DNA from: Symbiodinium natans
Taxonomy: Eukaryota; Sar; Dinophyceae; Suessiales; Symbiodiniaceae
Assembly (NCBI GenBank): GCA_905221605.1
Contig: CAJNDS010000234.1
Coordinates: forward strand, 1 to 64,000
Length of the DNA stretch: 64,000 nucleotides
Direction: 5' to 3'
Positions 16,054-25,878 of this stretch are shown in pieces; within the stretch, counting starts at the first letter, position 1; each line of letters begins with the position of its first letter. Position numbers and translations under genes: made by a program. The notes beneath the pieces are model-generated. The model saw only the letters and a program-made list of their open reading frames with translations. It did no database searches and was not told the DNA's origin.

Positions 16054-18590
16054 TCCTCAGCTTGTGGTGGCCTGGGAAATCTCAGCTTCCTCAGCTTGTG
16101 GTGGCCTGGTGAATCTCAGCTTCCTCAACTTGTGGTGGCCTGGGAACTCAGCTTCCTCAGCTTGTGGTGGCCTGGGAAATCTCAGCTTCCTCAGCTTGTG
16201 GTGCTGGGAAATCTCAGCTTCCTCACCTTGTGGTGGCCTGGGAAATCTCAGCTTCCTCAGCTTGTGCAGCTTGTGGCCTGGGAAATCTCAGCTTGCTCAG
16301 CTTGTGCAGCTTGTGGCCTGGGAAATCTCAGCTTCCTCAGCTTGTGGTGGCCTGGGAAATCTCAGCTTCCTCAGCTTGTGGTGGCCTGGTGGCCTGGGAA
16401 ATCTCAGCTTCCTCAGCTTGTGGTGGCCTGTGAAATCTCAGCTTCCTCAGCTTGTGGTGGCCTGGGAAATCTCAGCTTCCTCAGCTTGTGGTGGCCTGGG
16501 AAATCTCAGCTTCCTCAGCTTGTGGTGGCCTGGGAAATCTCAGCTTCCTCAGCTTGTGGTGGCCTGGGAAATCTCAGCTTCCTCAGCTTGTGGTGGCCTG
16601 GCATATCTCAGCTTCCTCGGCTTGTGGGAAATCTCAGCTTCCTCAGCTTGTGGTGGCCTGGGACATCTCAGCTTCCCTGGCAGCTTTCAGTGGTGGCCTG
16701 GCAAATCTCAGCTTCCTCAGCTTGTAGTGGCCTGGCATATCTCAGCTTCCTCAGCTTGCAGTGGCCTGGCAAATCTCAGCTTCCTCAGCTTGCAGTGGCC
16801 TGGCAGATCTCAGCTTCCTCAGCTTGTAGTGGCCTGGCAAATCTCAGCTTCCTCAGCTTGCAGTGGCCTGGCAAATCCCAGCTTCCTCAGCTTGCAGTGG
16901 CCCTGGCAAATCTCAGCTTCCTCAGCTTGTAGTGGCCTGGCAAATCTCAGCTTTCTCAGCTTGCAGTGGCCTGGCAAATCTCAGCTTCCTCAGCTTGTAG
17001 TGGCCTGGCATATCTCAGCTTCCTCAGCTTGTAGTGGCCTGGCAAATCTCAGCTTCCTCAGCTTGTAGTGGCCTGGCAAATCTCAGCTTCCTCAGCTTGT
17101 AGTGGCCTGGCAAATCTCAGCTTCCTCAGCTTGTAGTGGCCTGGCAAATCTCAGCTTCCTCAGCTTGTAGTGGCCTGGCAAATCTCAGCTTCCTCAGCTT
17201 GTAGTGGCCTGGCAAATCTCAGCTTCCTCAGCTTGTAGTGGCCTGGCAAATCTCAGCTTCCTCAGCTTGCAGTGGCCTGACAAATCTCAGCTTCCTCAGC
17301 TTGCAGTGGCCTGGCAAATCTCAGCTTCCTCAGCTTGCAGTGGCCTGGCAAATCTCAGCTTCCTCAGCTTGTAGTGGCCTGGCAAATCTCAGCTTCCTCA
17401 GCTTGTAGTGGCCTGGCAAATCTCAGCTTCCTCAGCTTGCAGTGGCCTGGCAAATCTCAGCTTCCTCAGCTTGTAGTGGCCTGGCAAATCTCAGCTTCCT
17501 CAGCTTGTGGTGGCCTGGCAAATCTCAGCTTCCTCAGCTTGTAGTGGCCTGGCAAATCTCAGCTTCCTCAGCTTGCAGTGGCCTGGCAAATCTCAGCTTC
17601 CTCAGCTTGCAGTGGCCTGACATATCTCAGCTTCCTCAGCTTGTGGTGGCCTGGCAAATCTTAGCTTCCTCAGCTTGCAGTGGCCTGGCAAATCTCAGCT
17701 TCCTCAGCTTGTGGTGGCCTGGCAAATCTCAGCTTCCTCAGCTTGTGGTGGCCTGGTAAATCTCAGCTTCCTCAGCTTGTGGTGGCCTGGAAAATCTCAG
17801 CTTCCTCAGCTTGTGGTGGCCTGGCAAATCTCAGCCTCAGTTTGCAGTGGCCTGGCAAATCTCAGCTTCCTCAGCTTGCAGTGGCCCTGGCAAATCTCAG
17901 CTTCCTCAGCTTGTGGTGGCCTGGCAAATCTCAGCTTCCTCAGCTTGCAGTGGCCTGGCATATCTCAGCTTCCTCAGCTTGCAGTGGCCTGGCAAATCTC
18001 AGCTTCCTCAGCTTGTGGTGGCCTGGCAAATCTCAGCTTCCTCAGCTTGTAGTGGCCTGGCCAATCTCAGCTTCCTCAGCTTGCAGTGGCCTGGCAAATC
18101 TCAGCTTCCTCAGCTTGCAGTGGCCTGGCATATCTCACCTTCCTCAGCTTGTGGTGGCCTGGCAAATCTCAGCTTCCTCAGCTTGCAGTGGCCTGGCAAA
18201 TCTCAGCTTGCTCAGCTTGCAGTGGCCTGGCAAATCTCAGCTTCCTCAGCTTGTGGTGGCCTGGGAAATCTCAGCTTCCTCAGCTTGTGGTGGCCTGGCA
18301 AATCTCAGCTTCCTCAGCTTGTGGTGGCCTGGTAAATCTCAGCTTCCTCAGCTTGTGGTGGCCTGGGAAATCTCAGCTTCCTCAGCTTGTGGTGGCCTGG
18401 GAAATCTCAGCTTCCTCAGCTTGTGGTGGCCTGGGAAATCTCAGCTTCCTCAGCTTGTGGTGGCCTGGGAAATCTCAGCTTTCTCAGCTTGTGGTGGCCT
18501 GGTAAATCTCAGCTTCCTCAGCTTGTGGTGGCCTGGTAAATCTCAGCTTCCTCAGCTTGTGGTGGCCTGTCTTCCTCAGCTTGCGGTGGC
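16054..18590 (+). repeat. 34-bp satellite, main block (~75 units)
   Basis: Continuous array of the same 34-bp unit. Two subtypes are separated by position: units near both edges carry CCTGGGAAAT with TTGTGGTGG, while the central ~16.7-18.2 kb carry CCTGGCAAAT with TTGTAGTGG or TTGCAGTGG. Occasional units have CATATCT, one-base deletions or short insertions. Long plus-strand ORFs across it (up to 365 codons) are by-products of the stop-free repeat. Confidence 0.97.
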
Positions 18591-18972
18591 GATTTCTATG
18601 ATTTTGGGTTCCCAGAAAGGTAAATGACGTCACATGGAGTTTTACGGTACTTTCTGGGTCATGAGGCCCAAAAACCCCAAAACCTGAGCCCTAAGTCCTA
18701 AGTCCTAAGCCCTAAACCCTAAAACCTAAGTCAAGCCCCGAGCCATTGGAACACCCTTGAGGCGGTGGCCTGGTAAATCTCAGCTTCCTCAGCTTGTGGT
18801 GGCCTGGTAAATCTCAGCTTCCTCAGCTTGTGGTGGCCTGGGAAATCTCAGCTTCCTCAGCTTGTGGTGGCCTGGGAAATCTCAGCTTCCTCAGCTTGTG
18901 GCGGCCTGGGAAATCTCAGCTTCCTCAGCTTGTGGTGGCCTGGGAAATCTCAGCTTTCTCAGCTTGTGGTGG
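18591..18972 (+). repeat. Spacer with telomere-like tract, then third block of the 34-bp satellite
   Basis: 18591-18764 is unrelated DNA with a degenerate CCCTAA-rich tract (about 18690-18730). From about 18765 to 18972 the 34-bp unit resumes for roughly six copies of the CCTGGGAAAT/CCTGGTAAAT subtype and ends against the hairpin element at 18973. Confidence 0.85.
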
Positions 18973-19532
18973 CTCTCTCTTCTATAGCACTCCCCAAACC
19001 CCCCTGAAGGCTGTGCACAGCCAGCCTGAATGAAAGCGAGCAGCATCACATCTTTCATTCGACGGCGCCCAAAGCTGCAGAAATGCAGCCACAGAGCCGT
19101 GGGACCGCAGTTCTGCAGCCAGCAAAATCGCACTTTAGAGCACTTTTGGGTGCTCGCAGTGAGAATGCCTCTTCGTCGCGATTCTGGGAGGGGGGGGTCA
19201 AGGGGAAGGGAACAAAGGAAGAAAAGGAGAGAAAAAAAAAAGTAAAGAGAGAAAAAAAAAAGGGAGAGAAAAAAAAAGAAGAAAAATAACAAAGGGAGGG
19301 GACCCCCCCCCCCAGAATCTTGCTCCTCGAGGCATTTTCGTCGGAACGCTCACCCGCAAAAGTGCTCTAAAGTGCGATTTTGCTGGCTGCAGAACTGCGG
19401 TCCCACGGCTCTGTGGCTGCATTCCTGCAGCTTTGGGCGCCGTCGAATGAAAGATGTGATGCTGCTCGCTTTCATTCAGGCTGGCTGTGCACAGCCTTCA
19501 GGGGGGTTTGGGGAGTGCTATAGAAGAGAGAG
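18973..19532. repeat. 560-bp near-perfect inverted repeat (hairpin element) with purine-rich loop
   Basis: The left arm (18973 to about 19200) starts CTCTCTCTTCTATAGCACTC and the right arm (about 19302-19532) is its reverse complement with few differences; both include the GGTGTGCACAGCC-type and TTCATTCGACGGCGCC-type segments. The ~100-base centre is almost pure purine (GAAAAAAG runs) on the plus strand. Such a structure can fold into a long hairpin; it may be a foldback transposon, a MITE, or two inverted copies of one unit. It abuts the 34-bp satellite on the left and another minisatellite on the right, and no target duplication is clear. Confidence 0.85.
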
Positions 19533-19552
19533 GCTCTGGCACGTCTGCACGG

Positions 19553-19905
19553 CACGTTTGCCCAAATGAGTGTGCCAGAAATCTCTGGCACATCTGGCAC
19601 GTCTGGCACACTGGCACGGTTTGCCCAAATGAGTGTGCCAGAAATCTCTGGCACATCTGGCACGTCTGGCACACTGGCACGTTTGCCCAAATGAGTGTGC
19701 CAGAAATCCCGGCACATCTGGCACACTGGCACGTGGGCAAGAATGAGTGTGCCAGAAATCCCGGCGCATCTGGCACACTGGCACGTGGGCAAGAATGAGT
19801 GTGCCAGAAATTCCGGCACAACTGGCACACTGGCACGTGGGCAAGAATGAGTGTGCCAGAAATCCCGGCACATCTGGCACGCTTCGGGGCGGCCGCGTGC
19901 CAGCG
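19553..19905 (+). repeat. 52-63-bp minisatellite, six units, rich in TGGCAC/GTGCCA
   Basis: Six head-to-tail units each containing AATGAGTGTGCCAGAAATC followed by several TGGCACA/TGGCACG hexamers. Units 1-2 are about 62-63 bases and start GTTTGCCCAA; units 3-6 are about 52 bases, and units 4-6 start GTGGGCAAG. The length change is due to one missing TGGCACGTC block. The dense GTGCCA/TGGCAC palindromic halves could form small hairpins. Confidence 0.9.
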
Positions 19906-19930
19906 TGCCAGACGTGCCCGAAGGGGGCTT

Positions 19931-20595
19931 TCATCTTTCAATGGGAAAGCCCAGCGAGGCTGCTGCGTCCATGGTTTGCTGAGAGCATCGCTTGAATGCT
20001 CGCGGTGTGTGCGCCGCGAGCGCCCACATGCGGCCTTCGTGTGGCTCGACCTTGTGAAAGCGACGGGCGTTGAAAGACACTGGTTTGTCATGCATGTCGA
20101 GCCACGAGCCCCAGAGCTGATGATTTTTGTGTTTCATGACTCGCACCTCTGGCGATGTACCTTCGTCATCCTCAACCCAGATTCTTCCTCCCGTAAAGCA
20201 TCCAAGAGCGGTTGCGTGATTGGGTGTGCCAATCATGTTGAGGATGTCTCGATGCAAACCAATGCGGGGATTCAGCACCACTGCAATGGAAGTCCAGGTT
20301 GCGTTAGAAAAGCGGATTCGAAGGAAGTGGTTGAGAGCAATGCAAGCTTCTTTGTTGACGGAAGCTTTCGAAAGGCTTGGTTCATTGCCTCCAAAGGCGA
20401 AGATGCCGAGCGTGCAGTATTGTTCATATGATCCGGAGCCGATGGCTCGTTGGCGGCCGCGATGCTTCCATTCCGGCGACCACAGGTCGAGCATGCGAAC
20501 CACGTTGTCTTCGGACGGCAAGTGCATCACCGCCTTGCACGCAGCCGACAGCATTTTATCACAAGGGTCATGGCGGGGCAACTGGGCCGGGGTTG
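19931..20595 (-). pseudogene. 2OG-Fe(II) oxygenase-like ORF, interrupted by the retrotransposon
   Basis: The minus-strand frame enters from the transposon at 20595 and stops at 19931. Visible motifs are TSIAVVLNPRIGLHRDILN with the HxD pair (H-R-D), CFTGGRIWVEDDEG, and FHKVEPHEGRMWALAAHTPR with a distal His and an Arg that would bind 2-oxoglutarate. This arrangement is that of double-stranded beta-helix Fe(II)/2OG oxygenases; similar modules sit at the front of Ty1/copia-type polyproteins in dinoflagellates, as far as I recall. There is no ATG at the front; the frame continues into the A1 repeat for about 13 codons and then stops, so the 5' part was cut off by insertion at 20596. If the element is removed leaving one AAGT, the frame stays open for roughly 30-40 codons into 31741-31860. 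Confidence 0.5.
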
Positions 20596-20854
20596 AAGTA
20601 TCGTTCTTCGAATGCCTGGAGAAGATAGAGCTTTATTGTTCAAAGGAAACAACATCAAAATGTTGTGGTGAACAAAACATTTGATTGTTGTTTCAGTGCT
20701 TGCCTTTTTGCACAACTTATTTCTAATGCTTGATCAGTTTTATGCTTGTTCATGCAGGATTTGTATTTACTTATACACCCGTCGCAGCGGGACCTCTCAA
20801 AGGGCAGGATGCCCGGAAAGTGCTCTTAGAAGCTGATAGATTGTTTTCGAAAAA
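20596..20854 (+). repeat. Split direct repeat A1
   Basis: 259 bp, starting AAGTATCGTTCTTCG and ending TTTTCGAAAAA; identical by eye to A2. It contains a pyrimidine-rich stretch and a CAG near 20753-20757, which could serve as a splice acceptor for leader addition. The first small ORF starts 12 bp after its end. Confidence 0.95.
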
Positions 20855-20865
20855 TAGCTTGAGCC

Positions 20866-21132
20866 ATGGCAGATGGTACAGCTTCGGAGCCCCAGACACC
20901 GTCCTCTAGTGGGACTGGCACAGTCAGTTTGGTGCATCGGCATGTGGTTGATGTGCATGCTATGTGTGAAAGGCATCAAGATGAACTTGGCGAACTCAGT
21001 CGAGCCCTTGAAGACATATCCAGTCGCTTGCGTGTGTTAGAAGCACGTGTTCAACAAAGTGATGCACGCTTATCTTGGCTGGAGTCGTTCGTGAGACGTT
21101 TTCGATCAGCTTTCCATGCTCTTTTTCCATGA
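20866..21132 (+). CDS. 88-residue coiled-coil protein of the retrotransposon
   Basis: ATG 20866 to TGA 21130-21132. After a Ser/Thr/Pro-rich head, the product is a heptad-rich helix (HQDELGELSRALEDISSRLR, VLEARVQQSDARLSWLES) ending in a basic FVRRFRSAFHALF. A short coiled-coil protein at the front of a retroelement could assist Gag assembly or act as a cofactor; this is inference. It lies immediately after A1, so its transcript would start in or before that repeat. No family recognised. Confidence 0.4.
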   Translation: MADGTASEPQTPSSSGTGTVSLVHRHVVDVHAMCERHQDELGELSRALEDISSRLRVLEARVQQSDARLSWLESFVRRFRSAFHALFP

Positions 21133-21262
21133 GCTGGAGACATATGAGCCGGGCCCTGAGTGCTGCTCATTTCTTTCCACAGTTTTTATGTGGAGCAGGG
21201 ACATGTGTTTTACACCTCGTGCTTTTCTTTGAGGCTCGAAGTGCTTCAGGGGGTTGGTACTT

Positions 21263-21781
21263 ATGACTGCCCTCAGGGATTCGTTAGCCCGTCATATTGA
21301 TGAGAATCATCCCATGGAAGACTCCACTGTGGAAACTCATGCAGATCGTCCTTTCAGCTTCTGTGAATATGATAGAGTTGCTTTGTGGGAGATTGATACG
21401 AAAATTATGGAACATCATTCTCGTCTTCGCCGATGTTTACAACACATTGCATCTTTGGAAGGTGACATTCGCAAGGCTCGCGAGTCGTTTTTGATGTTTC
21501 AGAGTCAGCAACAGACATCAACGTCAGCTCTTGGCTGTGATGTCGAACAGCTCTTTCAGGCGATCCACGCTTTGCGACACATGGTTGAGCTGCAGTTTGA
21601 TTTACTTAGGCACCTTCAGGAGTCATTCCGACTTCATGCAGACATGATGGTGTGGTCCCTGACGATCGCGGGGATCAGGATGTACAACCGGGAGCCCGTG
21701 CCTCCACCTCAGTTCCCATCGTTAGCGATTCGCATGAGGCATTTTAGGCCTGGCCGGAGGCCTGGCCCATACTCACCATGA
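21263..21781 (+). CDS. 172-residue helical protein of the retrotransposon
   Basis: The frame opens at a TTG at 21254; I use ATG 21263. It ends at 21781. Mostly helical with coiled-coil potential (HHSRLRRCLQHIASLEGDIR, LFQAIHALRHMVELQFDLLR), then a Pro/Arg-rich C-terminal tail (GRRPGPYSP). It resembles the preceding 88-residue protein in general build (helix plus basic tail) but not clearly in sequence. Its role is unknown; position suggests an accessory structural protein. Confidence 0.4.
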   Translation: MTALRDSLARHIDENHPMEDSTVETHADRPFSFCEYDRVALWEIDTKIMEHHSRLRRCLQHIASLEGDIRKARESFLMFQSQQQTSTSALGCDVEQLFQAIHALRHMVELQFDLLRHLQESFRLHADMMVWSLTIAGIRMYNREPVPPPQFPSLAIRMRHFRPGRRPGPYSP

Positions 21782-22509
21782 CTGGTGAATTCGAGACAGA
21801 TGTGACTGTCAATAGACGAAACCTTGTCAGACAGGACAAGAGAAAACAGCGCATCGTTTTGACTTTGGCTGAATGCTGGTAAACCTTATATGTTCGAGCA
21901 CTGTAGAGATCTTTTTACTCATGTTGTTCTGGTTAACATCAGGATACCTGTAATACCGTGGGATCGTGGCGTCTGCGATGTTGGCGGCCCTGAGCTCAGT
22001 GTGCTTGATGCATTCGGTTGCAGGTCTCGCCTCGGGCCTAGTTGCCTGTTGTCGAGGCTTCTTGTTGGGTACTTTGTTTTGGTTAGAGGAGAAGTGCGTT
22101 TGTTTGGTAACCTCACGACAAATGACAGACGTCTGTGCATCGAGATGTAGTACAGTGTTGGAGAATCGTTTTGGGACTTGTTTTTCTGTGCAAGCTTGAT
22201 CACACGACCTAGGTCGTGTTTTCGACCTGAGCCGAAAGCTCGAGCCAGAAGTGCTCTTACGAGAAGTATGGAGCCCAAGAGGGCTGGCCAAGAAGGGCCG
22301 CGCAGCCACGTGACGTGTATCAACATGGAAAGGAAGGATCAGCACCGCAGAGTATCGGTGTTAGGCACAGATGTGGTCATTGCAGCAAGTGTTCGTGCAT
22401 TATTTGTTTTTCTTTGGCCCAAAATCTTAGTTCGTGGCGACACTCGCCGGGGCATTTTTGTGCAGGAGCACGGAACTTGTGACACGAAGGCAGGTGCCTG
22501 GTGGGTCAG
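21782..22509. other. Internal non-coding stretch of the retrotransposon
   Basis: 728 bp between two element genes with no convincing frame on either strand. The region may act as an internal leader for the downstream genes; nothing specific is visible. Confidence 0.35.
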
Positions 22510-23793
22510 ATGTACCCATGGCCTTTGATGCCACCTTTTGGGACGGATTCCCGGGGCAGACGCCGTAGGCGCCGTAGCAGCTCAGACTCGCGCTCAAGAG
22601 AGCGAACGAGAGATCGTTCAAGGGGTCGGCGTGGGTCCAGGAGGAGCACCCCACCCCGCCGCGAAACGGCGCCACATCCCATGCCACCACCACCAGCTTT
22701 GCCTATGGCAAGCCCAGGGCATGTATGGCAACAGGTGCCGGTGATGCAGCAACCGGCCTTGATCGGGCCAGGGGCCAATGTGCAAGAGACACCCTCCAGT
22801 TGGAGAGACAGTTGGAAGTCTCAGCCTCAATGGAAGAAACCCCACCGGCCGTGGAACAAGTGGCAGAGTGAGAATTGGAAGAAAAGCAAGCATCAGGAAC
22901 GGCCCGCCGAAAGTTATGATGTTAAGGAGGCCACACCTGAAGAGATCAAGGCGGCCGAAGCCCGAAAGGCAGCTGCCGATAAGGCAAAACAAGAGGAGCT
23001 TTCCCTGGAGGATGAAGAAGCTGATGATGGGGAGTACCTCAAAGCCCTATGGGAGTCAGCCAACACGGCAGCTTGGGCTGCCACGGATCGACCCCTCAGC
23101 GCACGGGAGTTGGTCGAGAAGGGACAGCTTGAGCCCTGGTGGAAGTACCCGTGGAGCAAGATCGCGGCCCAATTTGCCGAGGCCTCGGAGTACAAGCCCC
23201 ATATGTCCCACCTTTCGGTGCCTGATGCAGTTGCTGGCAGAATGGCCACGATTATGGGGGCCTTCCGGCACTACGGACGTCCCTTGGAGGGCGATGGTGA
23301 TCTTGCCCAAAAGGTTGGGCCGGAGATGTTCACTTTCGATGTCCCGGGCCAGAACGTTTTGTTCGTGGGATGCAACATCAAGGGGCCGAGTTTTGTCCAT
23401 GACCCCAACTATGCCAGCCAGGCCACGATGTGTCATGGCACAAGTTTTGCCTCGGTGATTGGCGTGGCCCAATGTGGGGAAATCACTGTGGGGGACAATC
23501 GTGAAGACGGCTTCCCGGCTTATGGATTTTCGGCTCGGGGTGCCCTCGTGGGTTTCTCGAAAGAGTCCATGGTGGCTGCTGTGAAGAAGACAGCGAGCCG
23601 GGCTAAGTCCCTCGGAGGGGCTATGTTGGTGGTGGAAGCCGAGCTCCCGGGGCCCACTCCTCAGGTGGAAGGTGGGCACGATTACCTCCACTCTGCATGC
23701 AGAGACGCGGGCTCGGTACGCTCGGGTGAGCATTTTCTGCTCTCGCCCAAGCATGTGGTGCTTCGCGGCATAGCAGTGGGGTGGCCTCGCTGA
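22510..23793 (+). CDS. RS-rich protein with possible ADP-ribosyltransferase-like C-terminal domain
   Basis: The frame opens at GTG 22501; I use ATG 22510, giving 427 residues to TGA 23791-23793. Residues ~14-50 are Arg/Ser-rich (RRRRRRSSSDSRSRERTRDR), then Pro-rich and Trp/Lys-rich segments, an acidic KEELSLEDEEADDGE-type linker and a folded C-terminal half. That half contains CHGTSFASVIGVAQCGEIT, GFPAYGFSARG and GGAMLVVEAELPGP; the HGT...YGF...E series recalls the H-Y-E residues of ART/PARP-fold enzymes, a weak resemblance. The RS-rich head suggests RNA binding, so a nucleocapsid role is plausible. In the second element the gene before the recombinase is also a Pro-rich protein with a folded Cys/His C-terminus. 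Confidence 0.45.
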   Translation: MYPWPLMPPFGTDSRGRRRRRRSSSDSRSRERTRDRSRGRRGSRRSTPPRRETAPHPMPPPPALPMASPGHVWQQVPVMQQPALIGPGANVQETPSSWRDSWKSQPQWKKPHRPWNKWQSENWKKSKHQERPAESYDVKEATPEEIKAAEARKAAADKAKQEELSLEDEEADDGEYLKALWESANTAAWAATDRPLSARELVEKGQLEPWWKYPWSKIAAQFAEASEYKPHMSHLSVPDAVAGRMATIMGAFRHYGRPLEGDGDLAQKVGPEMFTFDVPGQNVLFVGCNIKGPSFVHDPNYASQATMCHGTSFASVIGVAQCGEITVGDNREDGFPAYGFSARGALVGFSKESMVAAVKKTASRAKSLGGAMLVVEAELPGPTPQVEGGHDYLHSACRDAGSVRSGEHFLLSPKHVVLRGIAVGWPR

Positions 23794-24011
23794 CAGGGTG
23801 AGCCGGACCCTTAGTATGAACAGCACAGGATGCAGCGATCAGGCAGATCGGAAACAATTCAATTTGCACATGTGAGTGTTTGCACACGTGACTGTTGTGT
23901 CGCTGCATGTGCATCCAATGCCCACCAGGGAGAACTCACTTTGTTGTTCTGTGATGGATCGGCTCAGTATTCATGTAGCATCTGGGGATTGACTGATGGG
24001 TATTCCTCGTC

Positions 24012-25733
24012 ATGTCCGGTCGAGACCCCAGCTCCAGCGAGGCTGAATTGTTCTTTCGTAACCAGATCCATGCACGATCAGCTTTGCCCAGCCAGCCTTG
24101 GGAACAGCCTAGCATGTTATGCATTTTTGACCCGATGAAGGCGATGTTCCCTCAAGGGTTGGGCGTGCCTTACCAGGGCAGGAGAACACAACCGATGACC
24201 GCCTTAACAGCTGGCACGCAGTCTTCGACAAGTATAGTAGATACAGCAACGTCTCATTGCCAGGCCTGGACTCGTGCAGTTAAGGCCCGTCGGGGAGCGA
24301 GCTCGCGAGACCGTCAGCACGAAGCTTATCAGAAGGTTTTGCTCTTGCTCCAATCCTTTGCTAGTTTCTTTGACTTGTGCACTCTCATGGAGGATGATAC
24401 AGAGACTGGTCAGGACTCATTGCAGGCGATTCTGGCTGGCAAATCCCCAGCCACAGTTTTGAAACATGTGGGGCCAATTCGTACTTTTTGTGAATGGCTG
24501 GTGAAGTCAGGGAACCTTCCTCCTTTTCCTGAAAAGGTCGTTTGGTCTTTTGTCAACTGCGTCTTGAAGCTGCCCCGAACGGCTGCCACCACTTTGGATA
24601 CATGTCTAAAGGCCATCAAATGGAGTTATCATGCCCTGGGATTACGGGTACGACTTGAAGTTTTTCAAAGCGCACGTGTCAACGGACTGGCGGCTAAAGC
24701 TCTGGCCAACAAGAGTCCTTGGGACCCGGCTCCCCCTCTGCAAGTACACGAGGTGTTACAGCTGCATGCAATCGCTCAGGACGAGGGCATCTCCCTTATT
24801 GATAGATGTGGTGCAGTTCATTTTCTGGCCATGCTTTATGGCAGAGCTAGAGCTTCTGATGTTCGTTGTATTCAACCTTTGATTATTGACAAGAGTGGCG
24901 CGGACTGGAGTCACGGTTTCATTGAACTAGGTACCCTCTACCATAAAACTTCACGGCTTGATGCTCAGCAACGCCGAATCCTTCCTTTGGTGATTCCGGG
25001 AATTGGTATTGCTAAAGTCCCGTTGGGACAACTACTGCTGGAGTTGAGAGATGAAGCTGGGTTGCCGAATGATGGGATTGATGTCCCTTTCCTGCCGGCC
25101 CCTCGGCCTGATGGTAGTTGGTCTTCGGACCCCCTGTCATCTAGTGAAGTGACTCGCTGGCTGCGTTTTCTACTCCCTCGTCCTGATTCAGAAAAGCCAT
25201 TGTCTAGTCATTCTCTCAAGGCGACCACCCTCGTATGGTGCTCCAAATTCGGCATGCTGAGGGAGACTAAGCGCGTTCTTGGTCATCACGCTGACGCTGC
25301 CACAGGATCAGACGCGGTGTACGGTCGGGAGCTGCAGAGTGCTGCGTTGCGCGAGTACATCATTATCCTGGAAGCGGTTGCGTCAGGAAAATTTTTTCCT
25401 GACCAAACTAGGAGCGGCCATTTTGCTCAAGGCTGGAACCGTCAAAAGATCATGGAGTCTGCGGCGGTTGCACCTGGAGATGATGAAACCAGTCAGGGGG
25501 ACACGCCCGACGATCAGGACGCTGCTTTGGCTGTAGTTTCGGATGCTTCCGATTCGGAGGAGGATAATTCGGAGAGCCCCTCGTACTGGGCTCACCCTAC
25601 AAGTCAGGTCTTGCACAGAACCACACTTGGGTCTGCTTTGTTTTTGTGCGGTAGAGCTTTTGGAGATCACTACCGCCGAGTCCCTATGGTCAGGGCACAT
25701 GCTTACCCACAGTGTTCTAAATGTTTCTCTTAG
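24012..25733 (+). CDS. Tyrosine recombinase of the retrotransposon
   Basis: ATG 24012 to TAG 25731-25733, 573 residues. The N-terminal core-binding half contains KHVGPIRTFCEWLVKSG and a helical region. The catalytic half shows the first Arg in MLYGRARASDVRC (~residue 277), a Lys in YHKTSRLD, the box HSLKATTLVW (~residue 400), the second His in LGHHADAA (~residue 424), and the nucleophile Tyr in DAVYGREL (~residue 437). The usual HxxR is HxxK here, so the second Arg of the R-K-H-R-H-Y set is replaced by Lys. The enzyme would integrate the circular cDNA at the AAGT core. A Ser/Asp/Glu-rich tail follows. It lies upstream of Gag and RT, which is not the textbook order for this class. Confidence 0.85.
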   Translation: MSGRDPSSSEAELFFRNQIHARSALPSQPWEQPSMLCIFDPMKAMFPQGLGVPYQGRRTQPMTALTAGTQSSTSIVDTATSHCQAWTRAVKARRGASSRDRQHEAYQKVLLLLQSFASFFDLCTLMEDDTETGQDSLQAILAGKSPATVLKHVGPIRTFCEWLVKSGNLPPFPEKVVWSFVNCVLKLPRTAATTLDTCLKAIKWSYHALGLRVRLEVFQSARVNGLAAKALANKSPWDPAPPLQVHEVLQLHAIAQDEGISLIDRCGAVHFLAMLYGRARASDVRCIQPLIIDKSGADWSHGFIELGTLYHKTSRLDAQQRRILPLVIPGIGIAKVPLGQLLLELRDEAGLPNDGIDVPFLPAPRPDGSWSSDPLSSSEVTRWLRFLLPRPDSEKPLSSHSLKATTLVWCSKFGMLRETKRVLGHHADAATGSDAVYGRELQSAALREYIIILEAVASGKFFPDQTRSGHFAQGWNRQKIMESAAVAPGDDETSQGDTPDDQDAALAVVSDASDSEEDNSESPSYWAHPTSQVLHRTTLGSALFLCGRAFGDHYRRVPMVRAHAYPQCSKCFS

Positions 25734-25878
25734 AGCCAATTTCCCCTAATGGAGAAGTGGTGAGTACGAGCGTAGTTGGAAAACAGCAGGGTGAGTTTGC
25801 CGTCATGCTAGCTCGCAGACTCGGGTGTGATGTCTCTGTTTGTGAGTGTTTGTTTGGCTCGTACAGCTTGTAGCGGCC

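Noticed and set aside
15214-18590. Possible CRISPR array
   Set aside because: Units are contiguous, with no unique spacers, and the genome is eukaryotic.
15971-18627. Long plus-strand ORFs of 278-365 codons with a GNLSFLSLWWPGKSQ pattern
   Set aside because: They are translations of the 34-bp satellite. A stop-free unit not divisible by three keeps all frames open.
20856-20872. Reverse-strand GCCATGGCTCAAG, resembling the end of the dinoflagellate spliced leader
   Set aside because: It lacks the TTT block and the first half of the leader and sits over an ATG. A chance match is more likely.
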